In this document: one piece after another, positions 1-7,011 of the stretch
Numbering within the stretch: position 1 is the first letter of the stretch
Layout: the number at the start of each line of letters is the position of its first letter
Assembly (NCBI GenBank): GCA_038200385.1
Contig: JBBPYA010000198.1
Span: 1 to 18,587, forward strand
DNA length: 18,587 nt
DNA from: JBBPYA01 sp038200385
Lineage (GTDB): Bacteria > Actinomycetota > Actinomycetes > Mycobacteriales > Geodermatophilaceae
Direction of reading: 5' to 3'
Notes under the pieces: generated by a model
The model's database searches: none
Told to the model about the DNA's origin: nothing
What the model saw: the letters and a program-made list of their open reading frames with translations, nothing else
Position numbers and translations under genes: made by a program

Positions 1-24
1 CCGGCCGGCCGGGTCGGTCCGAAA

Positions 25-675
25 ATGGCTGGCCGGATCGGCGAGGGATCGAGCACGATCCCGGCATGGGTTGCTGCCTGGTGCGTCGTGGCCGCGGTAC
101 AGCGTGGACCGCCGTGGGGATATCACCAGCTTGATCCGGGGGTGGCGGCGAGCATCGTCGCCGCGGCCGGCATCGGCCCGGGCGATCTGGTCCTCGACCT
201 GGGCGCCGGCACGGGGGCGCTGACCGCACCGTTGCTGCGGACCGGCGCAAGGGTGATCGCCGTCGAGGCGCACCCCGGCCGCGCCGCGGCCCTGAGACGC
301 CGCTTCGCCGGGTCGACGCTGCAGATCTGGCAAGTGGACCTGATCCGGCTCCGGCTGCCCGACGAACCGTTCACGGTCGTCGCGAACCCGCCCTGGGCGT
401 TGGCCGAGACGGTGCGGTCCCGACTGCTCGGCGCCCGGGAGTTGCGTCGTGCGGACCTGCTCGTCCCCCGCTGGCTAGCCCGCCGCTGGGCCGACGCCGA
501 CCGGCGTATCACGGTGGGCCGCAGCGTCCGGGCCGAGGCATTCCGGCCCGCCGCGCGAACCGGCGCCGCCGTCGCGCTGCTCCGGCCGTCCGGACCGCGA
601 GGCAGGTCGCCGCGCAGGCGCCGGCACCCGGGCCGCGTTGGTGCGGCGGACGCCGCCGGCCCGGCCTACGGGTAG
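25..675 (+). CDS. Erm/KsgA-like rRNA adenine N-6-methyltransferase family protein
   Basis: A SAM-dependent methyltransferase of the Erm/KsgA (rRNA adenine dimethylase) family, 216 residues from ATG 25. Visible motifs are the SAM-binding glycine loop VLDLGAGTGALTAPLL (residues 56-71), the acidic residue after strand 2 (E81 in VIAVEAHPGR), D105 after strand 3, and the catalytic NPPW at 121-124, the adenine-N6 motif IV. The family methylates adenine in 23S or 16S rRNA and some members give macrolide resistance; whether this one does is not known. It is shorter than classical Erm (about 250), lacks a recognisable C-terminal helical RNA-binding domain, and ends in an Arg/Pro/Gly-rich tail. Conservation begins near residue 29 (PPWGYHQLDP), so GTG at 88 is an alternative start. 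Its 3' end overlaps the convergent next gene by 10 nt. Confidence 0.75.
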   Translation: MAGRIGEGSSTIPAWVAAWCVVAAVQRGPPWGYHQLDPGVAASIVAAAGIGPGDLVLDLGAGTGALTAPLLRTGARVIAVEAHPGRAAALRRRFAGSTLQIWQVDLIRLRLPDEPFTVVANPPWALAETVRSRLLGARELRRADLLVPRWLARRWADADRRITVGRSVRAEAFRPAARTGAAVALLRPSGPRGRSPRRRRHPGRVGAADAAGPAYG

Positions 676-1259
676 ATCTTCTCCCCACTCCGGAGCATCT
701 CGACGAACGTCCGGATCCGGCGGGCCCGGGTCTCCGGCTTCCTCGCGTCGTGGATGCGGAGCAGCACGGCGTACCGGTTGGTCTTGTCCAAGCTCGCCCA
801 GGACTGCGCCGCCGCCGGGTCCGCGTCCAGCGCCGCCTTCAGGTCCGAAGGCACGGTGGCCGTGCTCGGCGGGGCGTAAGCCGCCTCCCAGCGTCCGTTG
901 GCCTTCGCCGCGTCGATCGCGGCCTGACCGGGCGGACGCATCCGGCCGGCCCCGATGAGGGCCGCCACCTTGCCCTGATTGACCTCCGACCACCGGCTGC
1001 GGGGACCCCGCGGGGTGAACCGCTGCAGCCAGTACTGCTCGTCGTACGACGAGGACTGCGAGTCGATCCAGCCGAAGCACAGCGCCCCGTCCACCGCCTC
1101 GGCGTAGGTGACGGTCGTCGCGGCCGCGCCCTTCTTGGCCAACTTGAGCCACACCCCACGCTGGTCGACGTGGTGCGCGTCGAGCCAGTCCTCCCACGCC
1201 GCGGCATCGGGAATGACCACGACGGGCTGGTCGTTCTTCGTCTCGTCCGCGGTCGTCAT
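666..1259 (-). CDS. YdeI/OmpD-associated family protein
   Basis: A 197-residue cytosolic protein of the YdeI/OmpD-associated family (sometimes labelled bacteriocin-protection protein). The family hallmark is seen at residues 51-68, TYAEAVDGALCFGWIDSQ, followed by RFTPRGPRSRWSEVN at 80-94 and a C-terminal basic segment (KPETRARRI) common in these proteins. The molecular role is not established; annotations derive from weak genetic links in Enterobacteria. The ATG at 1259 is preceded by a good ribosome binding site (GGGAGG on the minus strand, complement of about 1266-1271) at 6 nt spacing, supporting this start. It is divergent from msrA with only 85 nt between the starts and convergent with the rRNA methyltransferase. 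Confidence 0.85.
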   Translation of the reverse strand: MTTADETKNDQPVVVIPDAAAWEDWLDAHHVDQRGVWLKLAKKGAAATTVTYAEAVDGALCFGWIDSQSSSYDEQYWLQRFTPRGPRSRWSEVNQGKVAALIGAGRMRPPGQAAIDAAKANGRWEAAYAPPSTATVPSDLKAALDADPAAAQSWASLDKTNRYAVLLRIHDARKPETRARRIRTFVEMLRSGEKIYP

Positions 1260-1310
1260 CGCCCACCTCCCGCAGTCGTTGGCTCTGCGCCTGCACCGCG
1301 ACGGTAGCGA

Positions 1311-1344
1311 CTGGCACCGACAGCTTCCGACCTACGGTGGACTC
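1311..1344 (+). promoter_or_regulatory. Putative msrA promoter, possibly leaderless
   Basis: CTGGCA (1311-1316, 4 of 6 matches to TTGACA), a 16-nt spacer and TACGGT (1333-1338, fits TANNNT) place the expected transcription start at or next to the A of the msrA ATG at 1345. Actinobacteria often make leaderless mRNAs with this geometry. GGTGG (1336-1340) could alternatively act as a weak ribosome binding site. Confidence 0.4.
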
Positions 1345-1998
1345 ATGCTCTTCAGCCGCGCAAAGACGACCCTCATCGACGCCGACGACGCCATGCCCGG
1401 CCGCAGCCAGCCGCTCCAGGTGCGCGGAACGCACGCCGTCAACGGCAACCCGACGACGCCTCCGTGGCCGGACGGCATGCAGACGGCGATCTTCGGGCTC
1501 GGCTGCTTCTGGGGTGCGGAACGGATCTTCTGGCAGACCCCAGGGGTGTACAGCACGGTGGTCGGCTACGCCGGCGGCTTCACGCCGAACCCGTCGTACG
1601 AGGAGGTCTGCTCGGCCCGCACCGGGCACACCGAGGCCGTCCTCGTCGTGTTCGATCCCGCGGTGATCAGCTACGAGCAGCTGCTCGCAGTGTTCTGGGA
1701 GGGGCACGACCCCACGCAGGGGATGCGGCAGGGCAACGACACCGGCACGCAGTACCGCTCCGCGATCTACACCACCGACGCGGCGCAGGCCGAGACCGTG
1801 CAGCGGACCCGCGCGGTGTTCCAGGAGCGGCTGCGGACGGCGGGATACGGCGAGATCACCACCGAGATCGCCCCGGCCGGCCAGTTCTACTACGCCGAGG
1901 ACTACCACCAGCAGTACCTGCACAAGAACCCGATGGGCTACTGCGGGATCGGCGGTACCGGCGTGTCCTGCCCGGTGGGGCTGGCTCCCGGCGCCTGA
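1345..1998 (+). CDS. msrA: Peptide-methionine (S)-S-oxide reductase MsrA
   Basis: Reduces methionine-S-sulfoxide in proteins and free methionine, with electrons normally supplied by thioredoxin. The 217-residue product is the long MsrA form resembling E. coli MsrA over its whole length: N-terminal LPGR/HAVNG-like segment (DAMPGR 15-20, HAVNG 30-34), catalytic GCFWG with Cys54, the ENHDP-like EGHDPTQGMRQGNDTGTQYR stretch, the YYAEDYHQQYLHKNP substrate-binding segment, and two C-terminal resolving cysteines at 200 (GYCGIGG) and 209. All three cysteines of the recycling cascade are present, so the enzyme should be active. A longer open frame upstream lacks similarity, so ATG 1345 is chosen. Its last 61 nt are antisense to the end of the HTH gene on the other strand. 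Confidence 0.95.
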   Translation: MLFSRAKTTLIDADDAMPGRSQPLQVRGTHAVNGNPTTPPWPDGMQTAIFGLGCFWGAERIFWQTPGVYSTVVGYAGGFTPNPSYEEVCSARTGHTEAVLVVFDPAVISYEQLLAVFWEGHDPTQGMRQGNDTGTQYRSAIYTTDAAQAETVQRTRAVFQERLRTAGYGEITTEIAPAGQFYYAEDYHQQYLHKNPMGYCGIGGTGVSCPVGLAPGA

Positions 1999-2459
1999 CG
2001 ACCCGGAGCGCTGCGTTCTCGCCGGACCAGGTCGACCAGGTCGAGCAGCCGCAGCCGCAGCGCGGCCGAGGGCGTGACGGACCCGGACCGGTAGGTCGAC
2101 AGCCGCGAGCGCGACGTACCCATCCGGCGGGCCACCTCGGCCAGGGACAACCCGGTGGCCTGGATGAGTTCACCGATCTCGGCCGCCACCCGGCGGCGTT
2201 CGGCCCGCTCGGCCTGGGTCCGGGCTCGCGCCACGGCCCGCTCCAGCAGCCCGGTTACCCCCGGCGGGCGGGCGTAGGACAGGTAGTCCTCCACCTGCCG
2301 GGCCACCTCACCCCACGGCTCCCGGTCCACCGCGGCGGTGATCCGGACCCAGTCGCCGATCGTGCCGCGCTCGATCGCCGTCACCAGGGCCTCGTACGGC
2401 CAGCTCTCGACCGGGGCGGCCGGATCGGCGCGGACGTTGCGGAAGGCTAGCGGGCTCAC
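1938..2459 (-). CDS. HTH-domain protein, probable antitoxin/autorepressor of a nucleotidyltransferase TA pair
   Basis: A 173-residue protein with a Xre-type helix-turn-helix at residues 91-141; the helices GLSLAEVARRMG (103-114) and TSRSRLSTYRSG (115-126) form a standard DNA-recognition unit. The N-terminal 90 residues are acidic/helical and could bind the partner, and a proline-rich tail of about 23 residues lies antisense to msrA. It starts with GTG at 2459, which overlaps the TGA of the upstream nucleotidyltransferase gene (GTGA), so the two are almost surely translationally coupled. By analogy to AbiE/MenAT-like pairs it is inferred to neutralise the partner and repress the operon. Toxin-first order is the reverse of the classic AbiEi-AbiEii arrangement. 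Confidence 0.75.
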   Translation of the reverse strand: MSPLAFRNVRADPAAPVESWPYEALVTAIERGTIGDWVRITAAVDREPWGEVARQVEDYLSYARPPGVTGLLERAVARARTQAERAERRRVAAEIGELIQATGLSLAEVARRMGTSRSRLSTYRSGSVTPSAALRLRLLDLVDLVRRERSAPGRQAPGASPTGQDTPVPPIPQ

Positions 2460-3181
2460 CGGGTGCTCGCCTGTGCGCTGGCATCCCCGGCCTCCAACGC
2501 CTCCACGACGCCATCGGCCAGCCGCTGGGTCGCCGCCACTACCGCAGCCCAGTCGGGCCAGCGCGGGCTGAGACCCTTGTAGGCCGGCAGCTGGCGGGTG
2601 GTCCGGGTGTCGCGCGGGGTGGGTTCGCTCAGCCGCTGGACCAGGGCGGTGAGCACCGAATCCGCGCCGCCGGAGCGGTCGACGTAGTAGTCGTCCATCC
2701 CCAGCAACACCCGCACCGCCGGGTTCGGGCCGAGCCGATCGGCGAGCGCGACGGTGTCCAGGTAGTCCCGTACGACGTTGCGCTGGACTACGAGGTAGGC
2801 CTTGACGCGCAACATCTCCGGCAACGTGGGGACCCGCAGGGCCGCCTCGTCACCGACTCGTACCTCCTCAACCTCCAGAGGGCGGGTCCGCCGCAGCTGG
2901 CGCAGTCCGGCCTCGATGCCGTCCAGCGAGCCGAGCAGCGTCAGCGGCGGCGAGCTGGCCCGCACGCTGGTCACCCAGCCCTCGCTTGCGTCGACCGCCT
3001 CGAGCACGTCGGCGTACCGGTCGGCCAGGTCGGCCAACACGTGGTCGTGGTCGAAGGACTGACGATGACCGGCGTGCAGCGCGGCCGCCGCGCCCCCGAC
3101 CAGGACCGCCTCGGGGACGATCCCTTGCAGCCGGGCGGCCGAGCGCAGGACCGCCGCGAGGTCGGGAGATGGTGCGGTCAC
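2456..3181 (-). CDS. AbiEii/MenT-like nucleotidyltransferase, probable toxin
   Basis: A 241-residue protein with the minimal nucleotidyltransferase fold of the AbiEii/AbiGii (DUF1814) toxin group. Seen: GG at residues 29-30 in LVGGAAAALHAG, the metal-binding D44-x-D46 in FDHDHV, and the C-terminal K127...R134...D139/D142 pattern (RVKAYLVVQRNVVRDYLDTV) that matches the AbiEii K-R-D motifs. MenT relatives in Mycobacterium tuberculosis add nucleotides to tRNA 3' ends and so stop translation; whether this protein has the same target is inference. It starts with GTG at 3181, with an apparent -10 hexamer 6 nt upstream (leaderless geometry) and a palindromic operator just beyond. It forms a two-gene operon with the HTH gene. 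All catalytic residues look intact. Confidence 0.75.
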   Translation of the reverse strand: MTAPSPDLAAVLRSAARLQGIVPEAVLVGGAAAALHAGHRQSFDHDHVLADLADRYADVLEAVDASEGWVTSVRASSPPLTLLGSLDGIEAGLRQLRRTRPLEVEEVRVGDEAALRVPTLPEMLRVKAYLVVQRNVVRDYLDTVALADRLGPNPAVRVLLGMDDYYVDRSGGADSVLTALVQRLSEPTPRDTRTTRQLPAYKGLSPRWPDWAAVVAATQRLADGVVEALEAGDASAQASTR

Positions 3182-3191
3182 CGGCCAAGCG

Positions 3192-3205
3192 TATCGGATC
3201 CGATA
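3192..3205. promoter_or_regulatory. Perfect 14-bp palindrome, putative operator of the TA operon
   Basis: TATCGGATCCGATA reads identically on both strands and lies 10 nt upstream of the GTG of the nucleotidyltransferase gene. On the minus strand TACGCT (complement of 3188-3193) looks like a -10 box and overlaps one end of the palindrome. The placement suits an operator bound by the HTH protein encoded by the operon itself; that binding is inferred. Confidence 0.55.
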
Positions 3206-3238
3206 AGGCGCAGAGTGCTTTCCCCTCCGCCGAGGCCC

Positions 3239-3573
3239 TCAGCCCAGCCCTGGCCTGACCGGAGGGCACGCGGCGGGAGACGTCGCCAACTTCGCCACCG
3301 GCGGCGCCACGATGGTTGTCGAGCACGACGACTGATCGCGCCGGGCCGCTGCCTCAGAGGCCGTACGCCGTCGGGTGGGTGGGGCCGGCTCGTGAGTTCG
3401 GCGACGGTGGCCTCGATGTCGTCGCACATCAAGGTGAGTTCGTGGTGCTGAGTCGTGGACCAGTTCTCGTCCGGGCCGCCGTCGCCCGAGGTCGGGTGTA
3501 CGCCCATCTCGCTCGGCCCGGTCCGGAAGATCCGCCAGCCACCGCCCGCGTCGACGTGAGCCAGGCCAAGCAC
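3239..3573 (-). pseudogene. Remnant of a VOC (glyoxalase/bleomycin-resistance fold) gene
   Basis: On the minus strand, 3573-3385 encodes a clear VOC-superfamily segment: LGLAHVDAGGGW, then SEMGVHP, then HHELTLMCDDIEATVAELTSR. The family normally continues with a stretch of about 20 residues and TTIxLPGGGExGLYxPRHP. Here the frame instead runs into Arg-rich nonsense, while a TTIVAPP-like stretch and a following region appear in a different frame (about 3300-3325), ending at a stop at 3239-3241. The N-terminal first strand and a convincing start are also missing; upstream in frame only an ADFRDVLGL-like piece is seen. The simplest reading is a decayed gene with at least one frameshift and loss of the 5' end. 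A sequencing indel could mimic the frameshift but not the missing 5' end. Confidence 0.6.
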
Positions 3574-3644
3574 GTCGCGGAAGTCGGCCGGGGCGGTGAA
3601 ACCGAACGGCGCAGCCAGCTGGTCGGACCGGATCCGATGTCGGT

Positions 3645-4223
3645 ATGCCGGGGCAGACTGAGCCCGTGAGTACGACGCCCACAGTCAGCAGCGCGCACAC
3701 GCTGGCCTGGGCCGAGCTTGCGGCGCCACCGCCGATCAGGAGGCTCGGCGTCGGGGTCACCGACGTCGGGGTCGCGCTGGTCACGTTCCTCGGCGAACCT
3801 GGGGCCGCGGCCCGGCGTACCGGCTTCGCCGTGGTCACCGACACCGCCCGCACCGATCCGGTCGTCGCCCAGCTCGGCGACTACCTGGTCGGCCGGCGGC
3901 AGGACTTCGAGCTGGCGCTGGACTGGAGCCTGTTCACGGTGGCCCAGCGCACGGTCCTGCAGACCCTCTGCCAGATCAGGTACGGGCGGACGACGACGTA
4001 CGGGGAGCTGGCCCGGCTCAGCGGCGCGTTCGACCACGCCGACGGGGTCCTCGGCGCCCGGGCGGTCGGATCGGTGATGGGGGCCAATCCGATCCCGGTG
4101 ATCGTGCCGTGCCACCGGGTACTCGCCGCGGACGGTCTCGGCGGGTTCGGGGGCGGCCTTGCCGTCAAGCGCTGGCTGCTCGAACTGGAGGGTGCGCTGC
4201 CCCCGGCCCTCGACTTCGGCTGA
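3645..4223 (+). CDS. ogt: Methylated-DNA--[protein]-cysteine S-methyltransferase (O6-alkylguanine repair)
   Basis: A suicide DNA-repair protein that moves alkyl groups from O6-alkylguanine (and O4-alkylthymine) to its own cysteine. The 192-residue product shows the helix-turn-helix entry RYGRTTTYGELARL (112-125), the arginine-finger segment GARAVGSVMGANPIP, and the active-site VIVPCHRVL with Cys156, followed by GLGGFGGGLAVKRWLLELE. All needed residues are present. A short insertion (about residues 126-137, SGAFDHADGVLG) widens the loop before the arginine finger. ATG 3645 and GTG 3666 are both possible starts; the second gives a protein beginning VSTTPTV, and similarity does not decide. The gene is convergent with the ABC permease gene. 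Confidence 0.9.
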   Translation: MPGQTEPVSTTPTVSSAHTLAWAELAAPPPIRRLGVGVTDVGVALVTFLGEPGAAARRTGFAVVTDTARTDPVVAQLGDYLVGRRQDFELALDWSLFTVAQRTVLQTLCQIRYGRTTTYGELARLSGAFDHADGVLGARAVGSVMGANPIPVIVPCHRVLAADGLGGFGGGLAVKRWLLELEGALPPALDFG

Positions 4224-4326
4224 TCCGCTCGCGTGCCGGCGGGGTGGGCAACTCACCCGACGCGCGACCGGCCGCCAACGCCCGCAGCCGGGCTTCAAGG
4301 ACGGCCTGCCGGATCACCCGGTGCAG

Positions 4327-4344
4327 CCGGCGGCGGGCCGCCGG
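4327..4344. terminator. GC-rich hairpin between convergent ogt and the ABC permease gene
   Basis: CCGGCGG (4327-4333) and CCGCCGG (4338-4344) form a perfect 7-bp stem with a 4-nt loop. It lies 12 nt beyond the permease stop and about 100 nt beyond ogt, so it could end transcripts from either side. There is no T-tract, as is common in actinobacteria. The rest of 4224-4355 shows nothing recognisable. Confidence 0.45.
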
Positions 4345-4355
4345 TGGATTCACCC

Positions 4356-6926
4356 TCACGCGGTCCTGCGCAGCATCGGCAGTCGGGACCGGGTCAGGAC
4401 ACCGGCGAAACCCGCCGCCAGCGCCGGCACCACGAGCAACGTGCCCGCCAGGAGGAGCCAGGGGATCGTGAGGGGCCAGCCGGCGAGGGTCGACACCAGC
4501 GCAGCAGCCGGGACGAAACCGGCCACCGCCCCGAGCACGGCCCCGAGGAACGCGACCACTGCCGCCTGCGACATGGCCAGCAGCCGGCGGGTCCGCGGCG
4601 CCGCGCCCACCGCGGCCAACGTGCTGAGGTCGGCGCGACCGTCGGCCGCGGCCAGCCCCGTGGCGATGCCGGTCGCACCGAGGACGACCACCACGCTGGC
4701 GCCGAGCAGGGCCAGCAGGACCGGCCCCGCCGGGGAGTTGTAGCCGGCCTCCACGGAGAACTGGAACGCCTGTCCCCCGTCGGACAGCGTGGTCAGCCGG
4801 TCCACCTGGTCCGCCGTGGGCGGCTGCGGCGGGTCGAGCAGGTACTGGGGACCGGCCAGGACGGTCAGGCCGAGATCTGCCGCGGTCAGGGGGTTCATCA
4901 CGGCGAGGGACAGCGCGGTCGACTGCGGTACGGCGAAGGTCCGGGCCCGTACCGGCTGACTGCGCACCGGCCGCACGGACCCGTCGGTCGACCTCCGGTC
5001 GAATTGCAGGAGGGCTTGGCCGTCCTTGGTGAAGCCCGGCACCAGCAGGACCACCTCGCCGCGGGCCAGGGCCTGTTCGGCCGACGCGTCGGGCCGCCGG
5101 AGCGCGGCCCGCAGCACGTCCGGGTCGCCGATCACCGGCTGCGGTGGGAAGCCCGCGTTCGTCGTACTTTCCGGCGTGAAGGAGGCGAACGTGGAGCAGT
5201 CCGCGGTTTCGCAACGGGCCTGCACGGGTTGCCAGGAGGCCAGCGTGGCGCCGGGTACGGCGGCCCGGACGGAGTTCAGCAGCGTGGGGGGCATCGCCGC
5301 CAGGGGGTTCTTGGTGTCGAAGTAGTCCAGCTTCACCTGGCCCGGTAGAGCGGTCGGGATGTAGTTGTTCGCGGCGTCGGCGTTCTGGCTGACGAAGAAG
5401 ATGGACAGCGCGACGACACCGGCGAGGGCGGCCATCACCGCGGCGACCGCGGGTCCGCTGCGGCTGCGGTGCCGGGAGGCGTCGCGCAGGGCCATCCGCA
5501 GGGGGACCGGCAACGGGCGGGCCAGCCGGCCCGCGGCACCGACAAGGGCCGGCGCGCACAGCACGAAGCCAAGCTCGACAAGCACCGCGCCGGTGAGGAT
5601 GACCGCGTAGTTCGAGGGCTGCCGGGTGGAACCGAACAGCGTGATCGTCAACCCGATCGCGGCCAGTCCCAGGCCACCGACGGTGAGCCGGCGACCCGAG
5701 CGTGGGGGGTCCGGCCGTTGCATGAGGGCGCGCAACGGGTCCTGCCGAGCAGCCGCCCGGGCCGGCGCGAGCGCCGCCAGTACGCCGGTCAGCAGCCCCA
5801 GCGCGGCGACGACGGCGAGTTCGGCCGGACGGACGTGCCAGGCCCCGAACTGCACGCCCTGCAGCCGTTGGACCGCCGAGCCCAATGGCCACGCCAGAGC
5901 CGCGCCGACGGCCACGCCGAGCACCGCGGCGAGGCCGCCGAGGATCAGGCCGCCGGCGAGCACGCTGCGGCCGACGTCACGGCCGGTCGCCCCGGTGGCC
6001 GCCAGCAGGCCCAGCGCCCGGCGTTGGCGGCTGGCCCCGACCGCAAAGGCGGCGCCGGCGAGCAGCACGACCTGCAGGAGCGCCAAACCCACCGTCACCA
6101 CGGTCAGGCCGACAGTCAGCTGTACCTGTCGGGGGTCCTGGGGCATCGGTGGTGGATCCAGCAGCCAGGACCGTTGTCGGGCGGCGATCCCCCGCGCGTT
6201 GAGGGACCGGCCGACCGCAAGGGCGTCGGTCTCCGGCGGCAGCCCGACCAGCAGCACGTCGGCGGTCGGATCGATGAACCGGGAGTCCGTCAACGGCAGC
6301 GCGCCGGGCTGGGCCACGACCGTGTCATCGGTGGTGGCGTCCGGGTCGGCGGCAATGCCGACGACGGTGTACGCCGAGCCGTCCACGGCAAGCTTCAGCT
6401 GCCCGCCCACCATCGCCCCGGTCCGCTCGGACATCGTCGGGCTGATCGCGACCTCGCCAGCGGTCCGGGCCAGCCGGCCATCGATTACGGCGATGATCCC
6501 CCGGGTCAACGGCGAGGTGCTGTCCAGCGTGACCGCGGAGGCATCACGTTCCCCGCCGCGGGTCAACACCCGCACCGACCCCGTTGCGTACGGCGTGCTC
6601 ACGCTCCCCGCCGGCAGCAGGGTCGGGTCCACCGTGGGATCGGCAGGCGGGTTCCCATCGGTGACGTAGTCCAGGCTCGTGGACGCCGTCTGAGTGATCG
6701 GCCGGTCGGAGACCCGGATGACGCCGAGGTCCGCCGTACCCAACGTTCGGCTGGCGATCTCGGGACCGTCCAGGGAGGACGTCCGGATGACGATGTCGGC
6801 GGCGCTGAGACCGATGACTGGCAGCGCGATCATCGCCACGATCAGGGCGCTGCGACCACGGTGCTGCCGGGCCTCCCGACGGGCGATCCGCAGCGCCACC
6901 CGCCAGCTGTGCCGACTCACGACCAC
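4356..6926 (-). CDS. ABC transporter permease, FtsX/MacB-like
   Basis: An 856-residue integral membrane protein. After a basic N-terminus (ALRIARREARQHRGRSAL, residues 11-28) comes the first membrane helix (about 27-47), then a large extracytoplasmic region, a first FtsX block of three helices (about 265-390, including GLLAATGATGRDVGRSVLAGG), further central helices (about 420-520), a second extracytoplasmic region containing a Cys-x4-Cys pair (CETADC), and a C-terminal FtsX block (about 735-850). This two-block plan is that of actinobacterial FtsX-domain exporters working with a MacB/LolD-type ATPase, here the gene 85 nt upstream. Substrate is unknown; such PadR-linked systems often export peptides, drugs or lipids. 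It starts at GTG 6926, with a second in-frame GTG at 6920; conserved residues follow both closely. Confidence 0.85.
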   Translation of the reverse strand: MVVSRHSWRVALRIARREARQHRGRSALIVAMIALPVIGLSAADIVIRTSSLDGPEIASRTLGTADLGVIRVSDRPITQTASTSLDYVTDGNPPADPTVDPTLLPAGSVSTPYATGSVRVLTRGGERDASAVTLDSTSPLTRGIIAVIDGRLARTAGEVAISPTMSERTGAMVGGQLKLAVDGSAYTVVGIAADPDATTDDTVVAQPGALPLTDSRFIDPTADVLLVGLPPETDALAVGRSLNARGIAARQRSWLLDPPPMPQDPRQVQLTVGLTVVTVGLALLQVVLLAGAAFAVGASRQRRALGLLAATGATGRDVGRSVLAGGLILGGLAAVLGVAVGAALAWPLGSAVQRLQGVQFGAWHVRPAELAVVAALGLLTGVLAALAPARAAARQDPLRALMQRPDPPRSGRRLTVGGLGLAAIGLTITLFGSTRQPSNYAVILTGAVLVELGFVLCAPALVGAAGRLARPLPVPLRMALRDASRHRSRSGPAVAAVMAALAGVVALSIFFVSQNADAANNYIPTALPGQVKLDYFDTKNPLAAMPPTLLNSVRAAVPGATLASWQPVQARCETADCSTFASFTPESTTNAGFPPQPVIGDPDVLRAALRRPDASAEQALARGEVVLLVPGFTKDGQALLQFDRRSTDGSVRPVRSQPVRARTFAVPQSTALSLAVMNPLTAADLGLTVLAGPQYLLDPPQPPTADQVDRLTTLSDGGQAFQFSVEAGYNSPAGPVLLALLGASVVVVLGATGIATGLAAADGRADLSTLAAVGAAPRTRRLLAMSQAAVVAFLGAVLGAVAGFVPAAALVSTLAGWPLTIPWLLLAGTLLVVPALAAGFAGVLTRSRLPMLRRTA

Positions 6927-7011
6927 GCCGTTGCGTCAAGGGCGCCCCGCCGGGCAGCAGGGCCGAGGCGCTCCGGCGCTGACTCGTTGCACCTGCTCGT
7001 CGGAGTGCCCA

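Noticed and set aside
475..1923. 482-codon minus-strand frame and other long frames (for example 5469-7133 plus, 4165-5892 minus)
   Set aside because: Each lies over a gene with complete family motifs in another frame and shows only low-complexity Arg/Ala/Gly/Pro sequence.
4224..4326. Small gene between ogt and the ABC permease
   Set aside because: Open frames here are extensions of shadows of the neighbouring genes, without ribosome binding site or recognisable protein.
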